Positions 51,274 to 62,429 of a DNA stretch of 64,000 nucleotides are shown here, in pieces. Position numbers and translations under genes: made by a program. Location: assembly GCF_000002875.2 (NCBI RefSeq), contig NC_009415.2, positions 258,001 to 322,000 on the forward strand, given 5' to 3'. Positions within the stretch are counted from its first letter, which is position 1. Each line of letters begins with the position of its first letter. The stretch comes from Leishmania infantum JPCM5 (lineage: Eukaryota > Euglenozoa > Kinetoplastea > Trypanosomatida > Trypanosomatidae). The notes beneath the pieces are model-generated. The model ran no database searches. It worked only from the letters and a program-made list of their open reading frames with translations, and was not told where the DNA came from.

Positions 51274-52261
51274 TCACAGTAGGCTGTACAGAACTCCAAG
51301 CAAGAAGATGACGCACGCTACCGTGGGTGCATCGCGGACCGCGGCGCTGGGAAGGGAGGCTTCATCGTTGCTCCCCGTGGTGTCTCCCATGTAGTGCAAG
51401 TGGTCATCAAGCCCACGAAAGAACATTGCGAGGGTGCACCTTGAGTCCTCCTGACCTGGCAAGTCGTTGCACATCACAACTGTGATTCGAGCGCGTCTTG
51501 TAGAACACTTCCGAGGTGCTGTGCACGTAGCCCCACGTGCGCGCAGGAACGAGCACCACCGGATCGCCCGCATGGGTGATGCGATACTTGGCTCCCTTCG
51601 CCAGCAAGGAGTCTACCCACTCTGCAAAGGCAGCGTTGCCCACTCGTGGTGCGCCAAAGGTGTACACGGGCACCGGCTTCAAGTCAGAGGAGCTTTCAAG
51701 ATTGTTGAGCCGCTCTTGCAGGTCAGCAGCAGCCAGTAACGCCATGGCCCCACCGAGCGAGTGCCCAGTGGCGAGGATCTCGTAGGTGGGGCCCTTGCGA
51801 ATCAGCTTCAGCACAGCGTCTCGTGTCTGTTGACGAAGAGACATATAGGAGGCGTAGAAGCCATTGTGCACCTCGCACCGTGAGCCGCAGCTGGAGCTCT
51901 TGTCGTACTTCGCCAGCAGCACATTGATGCCAGCCAAGATACTCTGAATGTTGCCGGTGCCGCGGAAGGCGACCACAATCTGCTGCGTCGCGTGGTCCAC
52001 GCCGACAAAGCCGCCGGCGCCTGTGATGATGTGGTTCATTACAGCCGTCAGCTCAAAGGCTGCCACACTGCCGCACGCAGAGCTGCACGTCCATGACTGA
52101 ACGCGACGCATATCGCAGTAGGACGCGCGGGAGAAGAAGTGGGCTCGCCATGCCTCATGGAAGCTGTACGGCTTCTGCGTCACGGCTTCTGATGCGAGCT
52201 GCACGCAGAGAACAGCGCAAACACCACATACAGCGCGGAGTGTTGGTGGCACGCGGTACAT
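51274..52261 (-). pseudogene. Class 3 lipase paralogue with a late frameshift
   Basis: From the ATG at 52261 a signal peptide (~residues 8-24) and a good lipase core are read: VVAFRGTGNI, VHNGFYASYM, GHSLGGA with Ser168, YTFGAPRVGN, Asp233 in THAGDPVVLV. The frame ends at 51407 after 284 residues without the expected catalytic His. In another frame, from about 51,490 on, the missing end appears: CNDLPGQEDSRCTLAM, then DDHLHYMG (His counterpart of DHFFYFG) and a hydrophobic tail TVACVIFLLGVLYSLL resembling a GPI-anchor signal, ending at 51274. One indel around 51,470-51,500 explains this. It is either a pseudogene or an assembly/sequencing error in an otherwise intact gene, about 42 percent identical by eye to its neighbour in core motifs. 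Confidence 0.85.
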
Positions 52262-54368
52262 CAGGCCTGATGCGAGATGGCGTCGGCGAACAGCACGAGC
52301 GAGGGTTTGGGAAGCGGCCTTGACGAGTGTGCGGTGGTGGAATAATGGCCAAGAGGCAATTGTGGAGGGGGCCAGCGCCGATCACTTATCTGGGGTGTGC
52401 GTGTGTGTGGTGCCAGAAGGCAGAGCAGAGGCGGCCACAAAACCTCTCAGATGTACAGAAGAGCACGGGAAAGTGTCAGGCGCATCGGTGTGTGAGCCTT
52501 CAAGGTAGCGAGAAGACCTATCAACCAAACAGTGCAGGAATACACCGTTGTCACTGCTGCTCCGTGATTCGAGCTCGCGGCTGCGGCGTCCGTCGCGCAG
52601 TCCGCCTGACTCCCACAACAAAGGGTCTCCGAGACGAGGGCCTCGTACCATCGCCCGACATGGGGGGAGGTACTGCGATCGCGGGCTCCATACAAGTGCC
52701 CAGGAGTGACGTGAGACAAGTCGAATCCTTCCTGTAAGCCAGAAAACCCAAGTAGGCGCGAGCGCGCGCGAGAGAGAGGCATCTTGGAGCACCGCAGGTA
52801 GGCGAGCCGGCAATCACGCGGCACGATATGGCGTACACGTGGTGCCGATGCGACGAGATGAACGCGCCCACTGCACTGCACCCCATCATCACTTCTTCGT
52901 TTTCGTGCTTCGTCACAATATCGTTCCGTCGCACAATGACAGATCGTCTCGCTCTCGACCGTGAGTTCTGCCCCGCCCTTCTCCTCCGCGGTCTCGCTCC
53001 ACCTGCGCAAGAAGCAGCGGCCCTCCTCCTCCCCCGTTGGCACAGGGGGCGGGCGTGAGCGAACAGCACCTCTACAGCGCCGACGTGGGAGTGAGGAGCG
53101 CGGCGCATAGGGCAAGGGCCGGCCGTTGTCGTGTTTCCAGCTTGCCCTCTGTCGCCGCATCTGACGTATCCGGCGCACCCGGAGAGAGAAAAGGGCAGGC
53201 ATGAGCGGAAAACTCGACAAGCGCCTGAGAGAAGAAACAGACCGGCATGACGCGGAGACAAGCAGACGAAAAAGAAATGAACGAGCGAAGATCTGGACTC
53301 GGATAGAGGCCATCCCACGCACAGCGCGGCAACAACATCCACTCCCTCGCATCCGTAAAGACGCTCCTTCCGCATAACCCCATCGTTGCGGGTGAGCGTG
53401 GAGAAGAGGAGGGACGAGGTGCTCGATTTCTCTTCCTCGAGCGAAGCGCACCATCGCCCAGTCCTGCGCTGGGGCAAGGCGGCACACCAATGCGCTGTGC
53501 AGTGCGCGGGTATATGTGTGCGCCGGTGCCGAGCACTCCAAAGAATTGAAGGAGAAACAACGCCGAAGGATATTCACGGGATTGCATGGAAAAGATACTA
53601 CCCTTGCGCGCAGAAGCAGTAACAGCGGCGGGAATGGACGCAGAGAGCTAATCCGCTGGCTGGCCGCAACGGCCTCGGAGGCACACGTGTAGACGGGCGC
53701 TCACGAAGCAGAAGTCCAACTCCCTCCCCGCACAGCAGAAAAGCAAAACAGAGAAGCAACAGCCGTCCATTGCGTTGCGGGTGATGCCACCCTTATGCTT
53801 TACACCACTCGCACAGTCCGGAGATACCAGTGACGGTAAGGGTACGTGAGGGCTAACAACTCTGAACAGAGTAAGTGCCATGCATGAAGAGGAGTTGAAC
53901 CGACAGAACACCGGAAATGGCAACCGGAGAGAAGACAAGCTCCTCGCCGGATAGCACAGATCCGTAATAGAAAAAAAAACGCTCCACAAGGAGGAGGGAC
54001 GAGAGCTAAGGCGGCAGCGGAAAGAGGCGGAGAGGCACAAAAAAGCAGCGCCGGCGATGTAGCACGCGTACAGTCGTGGCAGCTACAGAAAAGGGATGGC
54101 GTCGCCACATGCACAGAGCATCAAATGGAGAGAGTGAGAGGGAAGAGGAAGCCACATGCAGAGGCTCAGTCGAGCTTCGTGAAATGCAGAGAGCACGACG
54201 CGCATATCTGCTCCTCCACGCCCTCTCCGGTCATCTGCGTTGCAGATCAACTGCTCCGCCCTTCGCGCAGCACCAGTCGCCCGGCTTCACCACATGCTTT
54301 GCGCATGCCCTACTCACACATACCACGAGACTTCAGGACGGTCGGCAACTTCCCGCCGCCCTCTAGCG
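52262..54368. other. Intergenic upstream of the frameshifted lipase
   Basis: No gene recognised. Two long minus-strand frames (52447-53577 and 52551-53477) overlap each other in different frames with Arg/Ser-rich content and no domain, so I treat them as noise. Confidence 0.45.
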
Positions 54369-55013
54369 ACCGAGAAGACCGTGATACGCTGCTTGTCAGC
54401 GTGCTCGGTAGAGCAAGATGGGTGTTCTAGTGCGTGAAGTGGAGCAGTCGACACAACTACACGGTGCCGCGGAGAGTGCCATGCGCATTCTATTTGCTGC
54501 AACGCGTTCGTGCCGCTGCCACAAAACACGGGCGCAACTCCGCCCTGCACCCGGCGCGTCACAGGCCCATCCGCGCGGTGTAAAGCAGCCCCAGACACTC
54601 GTTGCAGCAGTGCGCTGGCTCCCTCATCTCAGCTTGGCCCCTGCCTCGAGCTCTACCCACCCGCCTCGCCGGCCGCCACCTGGTGCGATCCCTCCGGGGC
54701 GGCCCAGGCTCCTCCACCAGTGGGCAGTGTGAGGGCTGGACGCGGAATGCACTCGAGTCCGCATGACGCTCCGCCCATCACATGGATGGCGCAAGCGTGT
54801 GCACTGCCGCAGCGCTCTCCCGCGCACAACACCAGCAGCGATGCGCCGCTCTGACATCTCTGCGGCCTGGGCACCTGGCCCTGCCGCCGCCAGAAGTGAC
54901 GCGGCACTTGGCAGAGGGATAGAGGGGAGGAGGGTCGCTGCTTGGATCGCTCACCACACTCAGAGTGGGGTGCGCTACCCCCTGTGAGACGACGCACTGA
55001 GCTGAGGTGTGTG
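54369..55013. repeat. Direct repeat left of duplicated segment B (645 bp)
   Basis: Identical, except for one or two bases, to 58509-59153 (offset exactly 4,140). It comprises 137 bp of unique flank plus the 508-bp SIDER2. The pair encloses segment B and so defines a 4,140-bp unit that could be excised or amplified by homologous recombination. Confidence 0.93.
54506..55013 (-). mobile_element. SIDER2-like retroposon, copy B
   Basis: Same 508-bp element as copy A, in the same orientation relative to transcription and in the same position downstream of the BAR-like gene. Confidence 0.7.
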
Positions 55014-56140
55014 TCCTCTCATCATCGCGGATGAGCAAGCGAAACAGAAACGAAAAACAGAGAGAGCGCGCAACGCAGGGATGCAGGGCGGCGAGGTGAG
55101 ACTTCGGATAGAGACCGACGAGGATCGCAGCAAAACGGGACGGGCCCGCGGTGGCGCTAGAGAGACGAAACACACACACACGTGCGCTGAGAGAGAGACC
55201 GACGATTCCAATGAAAAGGAAGGGAGGCAAGCAGACGTCGAACAACGACAGAGAGCGGCGCAGTCACAACGAGGCCGTGGAGTCCGTCGTAGGCATCACT
55301 TGGCTGAGGAGGCAGGGGCGAAAAAGAGGAGGCACGGGCAAGGAAGAGAGGCAGCGAGTCGGTGCAGTAGACGGAGGTCACGAAGGGGTAGATTGAGGTT
55401 CAGTGCACGGCCTGGTAGGCCGCACCGCACTCGTGCACAGGTGTGTCCATCTGGGAACAGGACGGGAGGTCACAGTTAAATCACAGCGAGCAGCTGTGAT
55501 GTCGAGGTAGGGGCGAGCAAGATGTATGTAGAGCAAGAGGGATAAGGCCACGGGCACGACAAAGGAAGGGTGACGAAGGCAATGAGAGAGCCGCATAAGG
55601 AGAGAGAGGGCAACACGCACATCACACGTGCTGCGTCTTCGCGTGCTCATCCCCGCGAAGGCGATCGGCCTAGCGCTAATGGGGCGCAGTTGCCGCCCAG
55701 CGCAGAGTTCGACTGGTGCCGTGAGCCTTGTTGCAAAGACAACCGCACCGAGTCCCTATGGAAAGCAGACAAGCAACATGGGCAGTAGTTCACCGGATTC
55801 AGCTCAAAACACTAGCACAGACGCGAAGAGAGAGAGAGACATGAGGGCATGCCACGAGACGCCGAGCTTTCAGCAGGGAAAGATAATGGAGGGAGAAGAA
55901 CCGAAACAGAAACGGCTGACGCCGACACACCGGAATCAGAAGCAGCGCCATACTTCCCCCTCCCCAGCGGGGCCTGCGCGGGTATAGTTCGGGTCCCCGA
56001 GCGCACAGATAGGTATGGAGCAAACAGTCGAAATGAGAGCAAGTTTGCGCCATCGAAGGAGGTGCATTTAAAGCCAGCCTGCGCTTTCCTGTGAGTCGCA
56101 CGGGCTGCAGCTTTCTTCGCAAACGCGCGGCCTTCAGCGC
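55014..56140. other. Non-coding part of segment B
   Basis: Counterpart of 27407-28532; no gene. The block 55,980-56,045 differs from copy A. Confidence 0.5.
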
Positions 56141-57406
56141 CTAGCGAGGGACACACACCTCAGAGGCTGCGATGCTATTCGCCTCCATGCGAGTCATGAA
56201 TTCGGTCGTCAGAGCAGCGTTGTGAGAGGCTATGTAGCCGGGCTGCGGTGGTGCCGACGACACCACCGACTGCGGGCCACGACCAAACGTGTACAGTGGC
56301 GGTGCCTCCCAGCCAGCGATGCCCACCTGTGAGATAGAGCCGAAGTCTTCGTCATCAGCGTTGTCCTCGACGGCTGATGGAGGCGCGGCAACGACGGCGG
56401 CCGTTGTGGCGGTCGCTGCTTCCGCGGTAGGCTTCAAGGTCCTCAGGTTTGCCACTGCTGATGCACCCCGGTGGGGCGACGGGGCCCCTACCTCCACGGC
56501 CGTCATTGCCGGCGACGGCATCCGACCGCGAGGCGGTTGGCCCCGTGAGACCGTGTTCGCCACTCTGTGCTGATCCTGAAAGCTATTCGAGGACTTCTTG
56601 ATGCTATCGTGTAGGCCACCGTTCATCTTGCTCGGGTCGAGCCGGTACCCCTGTGAGGCATGAACGATGCTCAGCTCTGAATTCACCTGCAAGCAGCGCT
56701 GCTCGACAACGCTCTGCCGGTGCTCCTGCTGCTCTTGACAGTGGAGGACAGCAGCCTCCTCGATGGTAGGGTCCGTCTTGGTGAGGGCGTCCACGACAGA
56801 CGTCATGTAGCCCGCGTTGAGTTCGAGGTAGCGCTTGAGCGCCGTCGCCGTCACGTTCTCCACTTCGTTCACCAACATCGCGAACCTATCCTCAAATTCA
56901 TTTCTGCAGTTCTGCAGCGAGACAAGCGCCTTATTCCGCGCCTGCACGTGCGTGGGATAAGATTTGCTCGTGTCCAGGGGTTTGCTCCTCTCCGCAAACG
57001 CCTTCTCCTGCTTATCAACGCACTGCTTTGCCTTCCTGTACTTCTCAAAGGCGCTCTTCTCCGCCTTCGCCGCCTTCTCCGCCTCCTTCAGCGATTTTTT
57101 CAGCTGCTCGACCGGGTGCAGCACATCCTCATGTACAAGCTTGTTGTATTGGCAAAAGGCGATGCCCTCCTTCATGCTGATGACCTCTTCGCCAAAGTGG
57201 TGCACGTACTGCTTTACCTCGTCATCGGTAAAACTGAGAGAGGTGAGTGCATCGAAGGCGTGGCTCACCTGTTCCAGCGTGGTCCCAAGCTCCTTCATCA
57301 GCATCATCATCTTGGTCATGACACCGCTGAAGGAGTTGATGGCGGCGTGAATGGCCCGCATGTCATCCATCTGACGCGGGTGAACGAAGTCTTGTTGCAT
57401 CGACAT
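56141..57406 (-). CDS. BAR-like protein B, full length, 421 aa
   Basis: Intact sister of the gene at 28.9 kb. Residues ~1-215 form the helical BAR-like core (MTKMMMLMKELGTTLEQVSH, SLKEAEKAAKAEKSAFEKYR, FEDRFAMLVNEVENVTATAL). The C-terminal ~180 residues are low-complexity, with a Thr/Ala run (AATATTAAVVAAPP), an acidic patch (DNADDEDFG) and MTRMEANSIAASEV near the end. Here codon TCG (Ser) stands where copy A has TAG. No membrane helix or signal peptide. Likely role is cytosolic membrane binding or scaffolding; this rests on fold pattern only. A SIDER2 element follows in its 3' region, which in Leishmania is associated with mRNA instability. As the source locus is truncated, this duplicate may be the only full-length version. 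Confidence 0.88.
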   Translation of the reverse strand: MSMQQDFVHPRQMDDMRAIHAAINSFSGVMTKMMMLMKELGTTLEQVSHAFDALTSLSFTDDEVKQYVHHFGEEVISMKEGIAFCQYNKLVHEDVLHPVEQLKKSLKEAEKAAKAEKSAFEKYRKAKQCVDKQEKAFAERSKPLDTSKSYPTHVQARNKALVSLQNCRNEFEDRFAMLVNEVENVTATALKRYLELNAGYMTSVVDALTKTDPTIEEAAVLHCQEQQEHRQSVVEQRCLQVNSELSIVHASQGYRLDPSKMNGGLHDSIKKSSNSFQDQHRVANTVSRGQPPRGRMPSPAMTAVEVGAPSPHRGASAVANLRTLKPTAEAATATTAAVVAAPPSAVEDNADDEDFGSISQVGIAGWEAPPLYTFGRGPQSVVSSAPPQPGYIASHNAALTTEFMTRMEANSIAASEVCVPR

Positions 57407-58433
57407 GATGGGCGAGTAGGTGAAGTCGAGCTGTACACCGTCAGCGTTGCAGTAGAACGCGCGCTAGGGAGAGCTGCAGCCGAAAGAAGGGCAAATCAGC
57501 GAGGGCAAAGCAGACGACGGCCTTCTGGATGTCGCGGGGTTCCAGTGAGAGAGGCAGTAGGCGATCCGCCGTGTGTGTTGAACGCGGGGCCACGTGTCGG
57601 CGAGGCGCGGCTCCTCTTGAAACGAGAAAATGAGAGGGCGACAGAGAGGGATGCCTTTGGGCGTGGGAGGGGGGGAAGGGAGGGGCAGTCGAGAGATGGA
57701 CACGGAACAGGGGCAGGCAGTGATCCATGGCGGCAGCAGATGCGCCTCGCTGGCGTGGTCACCTCTGCGGCGGAACGCAGAGGCGCAAAACAAGACACGG
57801 TAGCGGCTACCGGTGCAGCCCGCGGAGGAAGCCGGCAAGCCCTGCAGCTCCGCCCATTACGAGGCAAGGGGTGCGAGCAGCGCCGACAGCATCACGTGTG
57901 CGTGGCTTCACGCAGAGGGAGGCGCAAAAGGAAAGGCGAGGAGAGGCAAAGGCGGCCGTCACTGTGCAGCGAAAGAGAAAAAGGGACAAGGCGGCAGGCA
58001 AACAGCGGAGAGCGAGCGAGAGAAACGGGCACCGGCGCTGGATCAAGCGAGCCCGCAAAAGAAAAGGCGGCGCATACACATAGATAGACATCGGTAGATA
58101 TATGGACACACACCCATCTATCCATATATACGGAGACGGAGCGCTGCGTTTGCAAAGAGCAGCACAGAAAGCGGGCAAGGGCCAGAGAAACGGCCCGAAA
58201 CGGTGCGCCGTATGCGATCCGAGATGATCGGATCGCAGCAGACAGCGCACCTGAAGAGGTCAGCTGGCGAGGCAAACGCGAAAAGGGACAAGGCCCACGG
58301 AGACATCCGCGTACTGGTCATACCAGTCAGGAAGTGCACCCCCGCTCTGCACTCTGGCGGCCCGTTCCCCTCTGGATCACGTCCCACCACCTCAGCAACC
58401 GCCACTCCCACACGGTGTGCTCCCTGTATCCAC
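57407..58433. other. Upstream region of BAR-like gene B
   Basis: Copy of 29805-30831 including both hairpins (58,096-58,131 and 58,213-58,236). No gene; the long frames on either strand are shadows. Confidence 0.5.
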
Positions 58434-58489
58434 ATTTCCAATCGGCGATGGGCCGTGCATGCACTGGGGCGGCTGTGGAAGCGCCCCGT
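58434..58489 (-). pseudogene. Truncated tail of the C2 gene in segment B
   Basis: These 56 bases correspond to the last codons and stop region of the C2 gene at 30835. The stop triplet is changed (tca to tcc on the plus strand) and the gene body is missing. It marks the right edge of the duplication and shows that the 26.9-30.9 kb locus was the source. Confidence 0.9.
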
Positions 58490-58508
58490 TATGCTGCGCG
58501 CTTCTGCT

Positions 58509-59153
58509 ACCGAGAAGACCGTGATACGCTGCTTGTCAGCGTGCTCGGTAGAGCAAGATGGGTGTTCTAGTGCGTGAAGTGGAGCAGTCGACACAACTAC
58601 ACGGTGCCGCGGAGAGTGCCATGCGCATTCTATTTGCTGCAACGCGTTCGTGCCGCTGCCACAAAACACGGGCGCAACTCCGCCCTGCACCCGGCGCGTC
58701 ACAGGCCCATCCGCGCGGTGTAAAGCAGCCCCAGACACTCGTTGCAGCAGTGCGCTGGCTCCCTCATCTCAGCTTGGCCCCTGCCTCGAGCTCTACTCAC
58801 CCGCCTCGCCGGCCGCCACCTGGTGCGATCCCTCCGGGGCGGCCCAGGCTCCTCCACCAGTGGGCAGTGTGAGGGCTGGACGCGGAATGCACTCGAGTCC
58901 GCATGACGCTCCGCCCATCACATGGATGGCGCAAGCGTGTGCACTGCCGCAGCGCTCTCCCGCGCACAACACCAGCAGCGATGCGCCGCTCTGACATCTC
59001 TGCGGCCTGGGCACCTGGCCCTGCCGCCGCCAGAAGTGACGCGGCACTTGGCAGAGGGATAGAGGGGAGGAGGGTCGCTGCTTGGATCGCTCACCACACT
59101 CAGAGTGGGGTGCGCTACCCCCTGTGAGACGACGCACTGAGCTGAGGTGTGTG
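58509..59153. repeat. Direct repeat right of duplicated segment B (645 bp)
   Basis: Partner of 54369-55013. After its end the flanking sequence is unrelated to the left copy. Confidence 0.93.
58646..59153 (-). mobile_element. SIDER2-like retroposon, copy C
   Basis: Third copy of the 508-bp element; one visible difference from copy B (58,797-region t versus c). Not followed by a copy of the BAR-like gene. Confidence 0.7.
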
Positions 59154-59578
59154 CCCAGGGAGACGCCGCTAACAGAGATGCGAAGTTAAACGAAGACGAG
59201 GCAGGCAAAAGTGCTGGAGGAGGCGCATGATGTGGGCTGCGCTGCCAAGCGCGGGTTTTGTCGGATGCACAGGGGCCTGTCGGTGAACCGGGGCGGTGTC
59301 CGTAATGCGTCGAAGCATCGCGGGGAGGCTGTCCGACCGCGGGCGTGCGCTGTGCAGGGGAATGCAGCCAACGCGCTGGCGCAGACAACGGAACAGCAGA
59401 TACTCGCAGAACAACGCGACGAGGTACGTGCCACCGCATCGCCGACGGTGCAGCGTGTGCTGCGTAGGCGAGCCAAATGCTGTTTCGGCGGCGACAGGTG
59501 GGGTGGAGGTTTCTGAATGCTGACGTTAGCTGATGGCGGGAGCTCCCGATAGGTCAAGCGGGCCTGATATCCGGAAGA
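59154..59578. other. Spacer, possibly part of the plus-strand relic
   Basis: A plus-strand frame (59211-59516) has moderately protein-like content, including ALAQTTEQQILAEQRDEVRA. It may be the start of the decayed element that follows. No family can be named from this part. Confidence 0.35.
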
Positions 59579-60420
59579 ATGTTGGGCATCCCTGCCGTTC
59601 CATCACGTCTCTGGCTTCTGCACCGGCGCCCTGTCTCGGCGTGCAGCAGGAGTATTGGCAGGCGACACGGCCCCATTGGGGCCTTGGTAGCTAACTCCGT
59701 TGAGGAAAATCTTCCCCTCTGTAAAGGCGCCCCACTGATCTCAGGCAAGCTGTGGAGGCCGCTGTCTTGCCTGTAGAGCAATCTGACAGCTGCACTGGTG
59801 CTGGCGTGCGAATGCCCTGGCAACGAGAACGTATTTTGGCGGAGAGGCGAAGGTCGGATTGCGGCGAGCTGCCGCAGTGGCGGTCGACGTATACAGAAGC
59901 ACGCAAGAGCGGCAGGCTTGTGTACGCTACGAGCGTCGCAGTCGAGCTAAAGTCTCTGCAGTAGGGAAGGGAAGAACAGCTAGTCCATAATCAGCAGCCG
60001 CGGGAGACGTGTGCGACCCAGCAGCGCATGCGTGTGCGTATGAGGTGGGAAAAAGGCTCAGATTGCTCGCGCAGGTACTTGAGCGTTGGCGTCATGTTGT
60101 TCGTTCTACCGCTTCCAAAGAAAAAATTGCTTCCTACCCACCAGAAAGGCCAGCAACGCCGGCGCCTTCCTTGCGCATCATCGAAGGTTAGCGCCGTCGC
60201 GGTCGGACTGCGTCTCCTTGCTTTCAACGGTTCACCTGCATCGAAGGAAACTCGAAAAAAAAAGCTGAGTAAATACGCCGAAGACGGAGCTCTCATGTAT
60301 TTGACCATGACACTGCGAAGGCGGAAGGAACACGACACGCATACGACACAATCCTAAAGCCTGCGGTGGCGAGCGGCATCTGTACGTAGCACTGGGCCCT
60401 TCCACCGGGGCTCACAAGAG
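59579..60420 (+). mobile_element. Plus-strand coding relic, possibly a tyrosine-recombinase (TATE-like) element
   Basis: Opposite to all genes, the plus strand gives protein-like sequence in changing frames: MPWQRERILAERRRSDCGEL and QWRSTYTEARKSGRLVYATS (59,812-59,955), QVLERWRHVVRSTASKEKIA with ERPATPAPSLRIIEG (60,080-60,190), AVAVGLRLLAFNGSPAS, then AEDGALMYLTMTLRRRKEHD (60,280-60,340) and RHAYDTILKPAVASG. The order resembles an N-terminal arm-binding region followed by the helical core of site-specific recombinases found in TATE elements of some Leishmania. The catalytic Arg/His/Tyr set is not demonstrable. The identification is inference; that it is former coding sequence on the plus strand is more secure. 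Confidence 0.35.
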
Positions 60421-60644
60421 GAGACACGCCCGCAAGAAACGCACAACGTGCAATGGAGGTGACCGACAAAGACGCGACAACGAGGGGCTCTCGCCGCACC
60501 AGAGAATGCCAGAGAGAGGGAGGCTTGCGGCTCCGTGAACCCATGCTCTATCCACTCACGCCACGTTATCTACAACGCTCCACACCCCATCAGCCCGTAA
60601 GGCCAATCGTGCCTGTGGCGGTGGTAGCGCCGACATCGGCGACA
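60421..60644. other. Short spacer
   Basis: No coding signal beyond a plus-strand frame (60453-60779) that overlaps the minus-strand proline-rich relic and is probably its shadow. Confidence 0.4.
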
Positions 60645-60985
60645 TTAGTACTCCTTACCCTGACAGCCGCCGCCTTGCACGATGATGGTCTGCGGCAGAG
60701 GTGGTGGAGGTGCCGGCTGTTGAATGTAAATCACTTGCGGCTGTGGCGGCGGGGGAGGCGGTCCGTAGGACCGCCATAGGCACTTGGAGAGCCGTACGGC
60801 TGCGGAAGTATTCCGTACGGCTGAGGTGGAGGTACGGGAGCGCCGTGGGGGCCGGGGCGGCTGTGCCATACTGTGGGTATTGAGGGTTCGGTTAATGCAC
60901 AGGGACTGGCGGATTCGCATTTGACGGAGGCGAAAACCCTCCAAGCGGCGGCGGGTACGACACAAAGGGCTATAAGACAGGAAGG
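60645..60985 (-). pseudogene. Decayed proline/tyrosine-rich protein tail
   Basis: The minus strand ends in a clear low-complexity protein tail, YGPPPPPPQPQVIYIQQPAP followed by LPQTIIVQGGGCQGKEY and TAA at 60645. Upstream the same style continues only after frame changes: HGAPVPPPQPYGILPQPYGS (60,770-60,840), PNPQYPQYGTAAPAP (60,840-60,890) and, before a TAA-type stop, SYPPPLGGFSPPSNANPPVP (60,905-60,970). It resembles the tail of the C2 protein at 32.6 kb in style, not in exact sequence. Stops and frameshifts show decay. A C2 domain was not found upstream. Confidence 0.6.
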
Positions 60986-62429
60986 AGGGCGCAGACTGTC
61001 TGTCTATGTACAATGGAGCGTACGCCAGCGAGCGTGGTGGACGGATAGACGACCGCGCAGCGTCGAAAGACGATGGCGGCTGGCGTGGCCCACTCCAAAC
61101 ACAGGTGGAACGCTTGATCAGTCCTTGCATACCCATGCATTCATTCAATTCGCCAGCGCCACGCCCGATTCAGAGAGGAAAAAGGCCGTCAGACAGAGGA
61201 GGAGGTAGGAAGAGCGTATATTCGTTCGCCGGCATTGAACACGCTCAGTGCGATGACGACGAACAACGAGGCTGCACTACCACTAGCCAGCATAGTAGCC
61301 TCTGCAGACTTACAGAGGCAGCTGCTAACGCTAAAGATGGTTCGGCAGCTACGCACATCACATGGCCATTCGTGAGCGCTATACGCTACCTCACTACCAC
61401 TTAAGTATCTCTTCTTCATACCCGCTCCGTCCGTAGATCCCATTACGCGGTAGATACTTTTTGCTGCGTCAGTGATTCGCCCGCCTCTTTTGTGCCAGTC
61501 ACGGCGTGGTGGCACGAGGGCCGCGTGCCTGCTCTGTGGGGACGCCGGGGGCCTGCGGCCTGGCCTTGGGTGCTGGCTGCGGACTGTTGGTGTGGACGGG
61601 CAGTGGGCTGCGCTGGGGCTGCGCGCATCCGGAGGCTGGGCGAGAGGAGCCCGCTAGGCGCGCGGCCCCGGCTCGACGGCAGGGCGGTGCGTCCTGGGCG
61701 AAGACTGCTGAGCCGTATGCCTGCGAAGGTAGGCGAGCTGCGGTGGTGTACGCGCTCATTTTTGTTCGCTTGCGCGCGGTGGAGTGAGCGTACGTGGATG
61801 AGGGGTGCAACGGCGCACGGAGTGGGCAGGGAGGAGTGAGGCTGAGAGGGACACGCAAGCCAAGCGAGGACGGCAAGCAGCGGAATGGTGCCGGAAAACA
61901 CCGAGTCACACGACACGGAAAGGATGGGCTTGTGAGGCTACCCCAAAAAGAACTGGAGCGAAAGGAAAAGAAAAAACGGACGACACAAAACGAAAGAAAA
62001 AAAGGAAATTAGCGCCGTGAGCAGAGAGGGGGTGAAGTGACTGCACGGGAAAGGGGTGAAAAGGCAGAGCACTGCCGCTGGTTTCCACAAGCGGCCAATG
62101 AAATGAGCTCTCGGCACCGCAAACAGGAAAAGAGCTTCCTTGTGAAAGAGAAGTCGATGCAACAGAAGACTGCACTGAAACGAAACACAAAGAGGGAGCG
62201 GCACACGAACCGAGATGGACGCCGGTACGTCTCCCTTCATTCAACACGCTTGACTGCCCAGCAGGAAGTAGATGGGGCCATTCGTTTCTCTACTGCGGTA
62301 ATTCAAGTGTGAGTAGTGGCTATTTATCATGCACCCCTCCCGCAGCAGTTGTGGAGGCTGTTATCTTACAGTCGTCCGTCGTGACGATATGGCGGCGCTT
62401 CAAAGACCACCTCCAGGGCAACCTAACGC
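60986..62429. other. Intergenic, with one doubtful frame
   Basis: The minus-strand frame 61189-61515 has a protein-like C-terminal part (CRTIFSVSSCLCKSAEATML, then a hydrophobic run ASLFVVIALSVF), but its start is GTG and no family fits. The frames around 61,443-61,916 are GC-rich noise. No gene is called. Confidence 0.4.

Larger units (their letters stand above)
54506..58489. repeat. Segmental duplication, copy B (3,984 bp)
   Basis: Copy of 26899-30887 (offset 27,607 at the left end, 27,602 at the right, owing to small indels). It starts exactly at the SIDER2 end and stops 53 bases inside the tail of the C2 gene, the rest of which is absent here. Confidence 0.93.

Noticed and set aside
52447..53577. 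376-codon minus-strand frame upstream of the lipase paralogue
   Set aside because: Arg/Ser-rich, competes with another long frame over the same bases, no recognisable domain.
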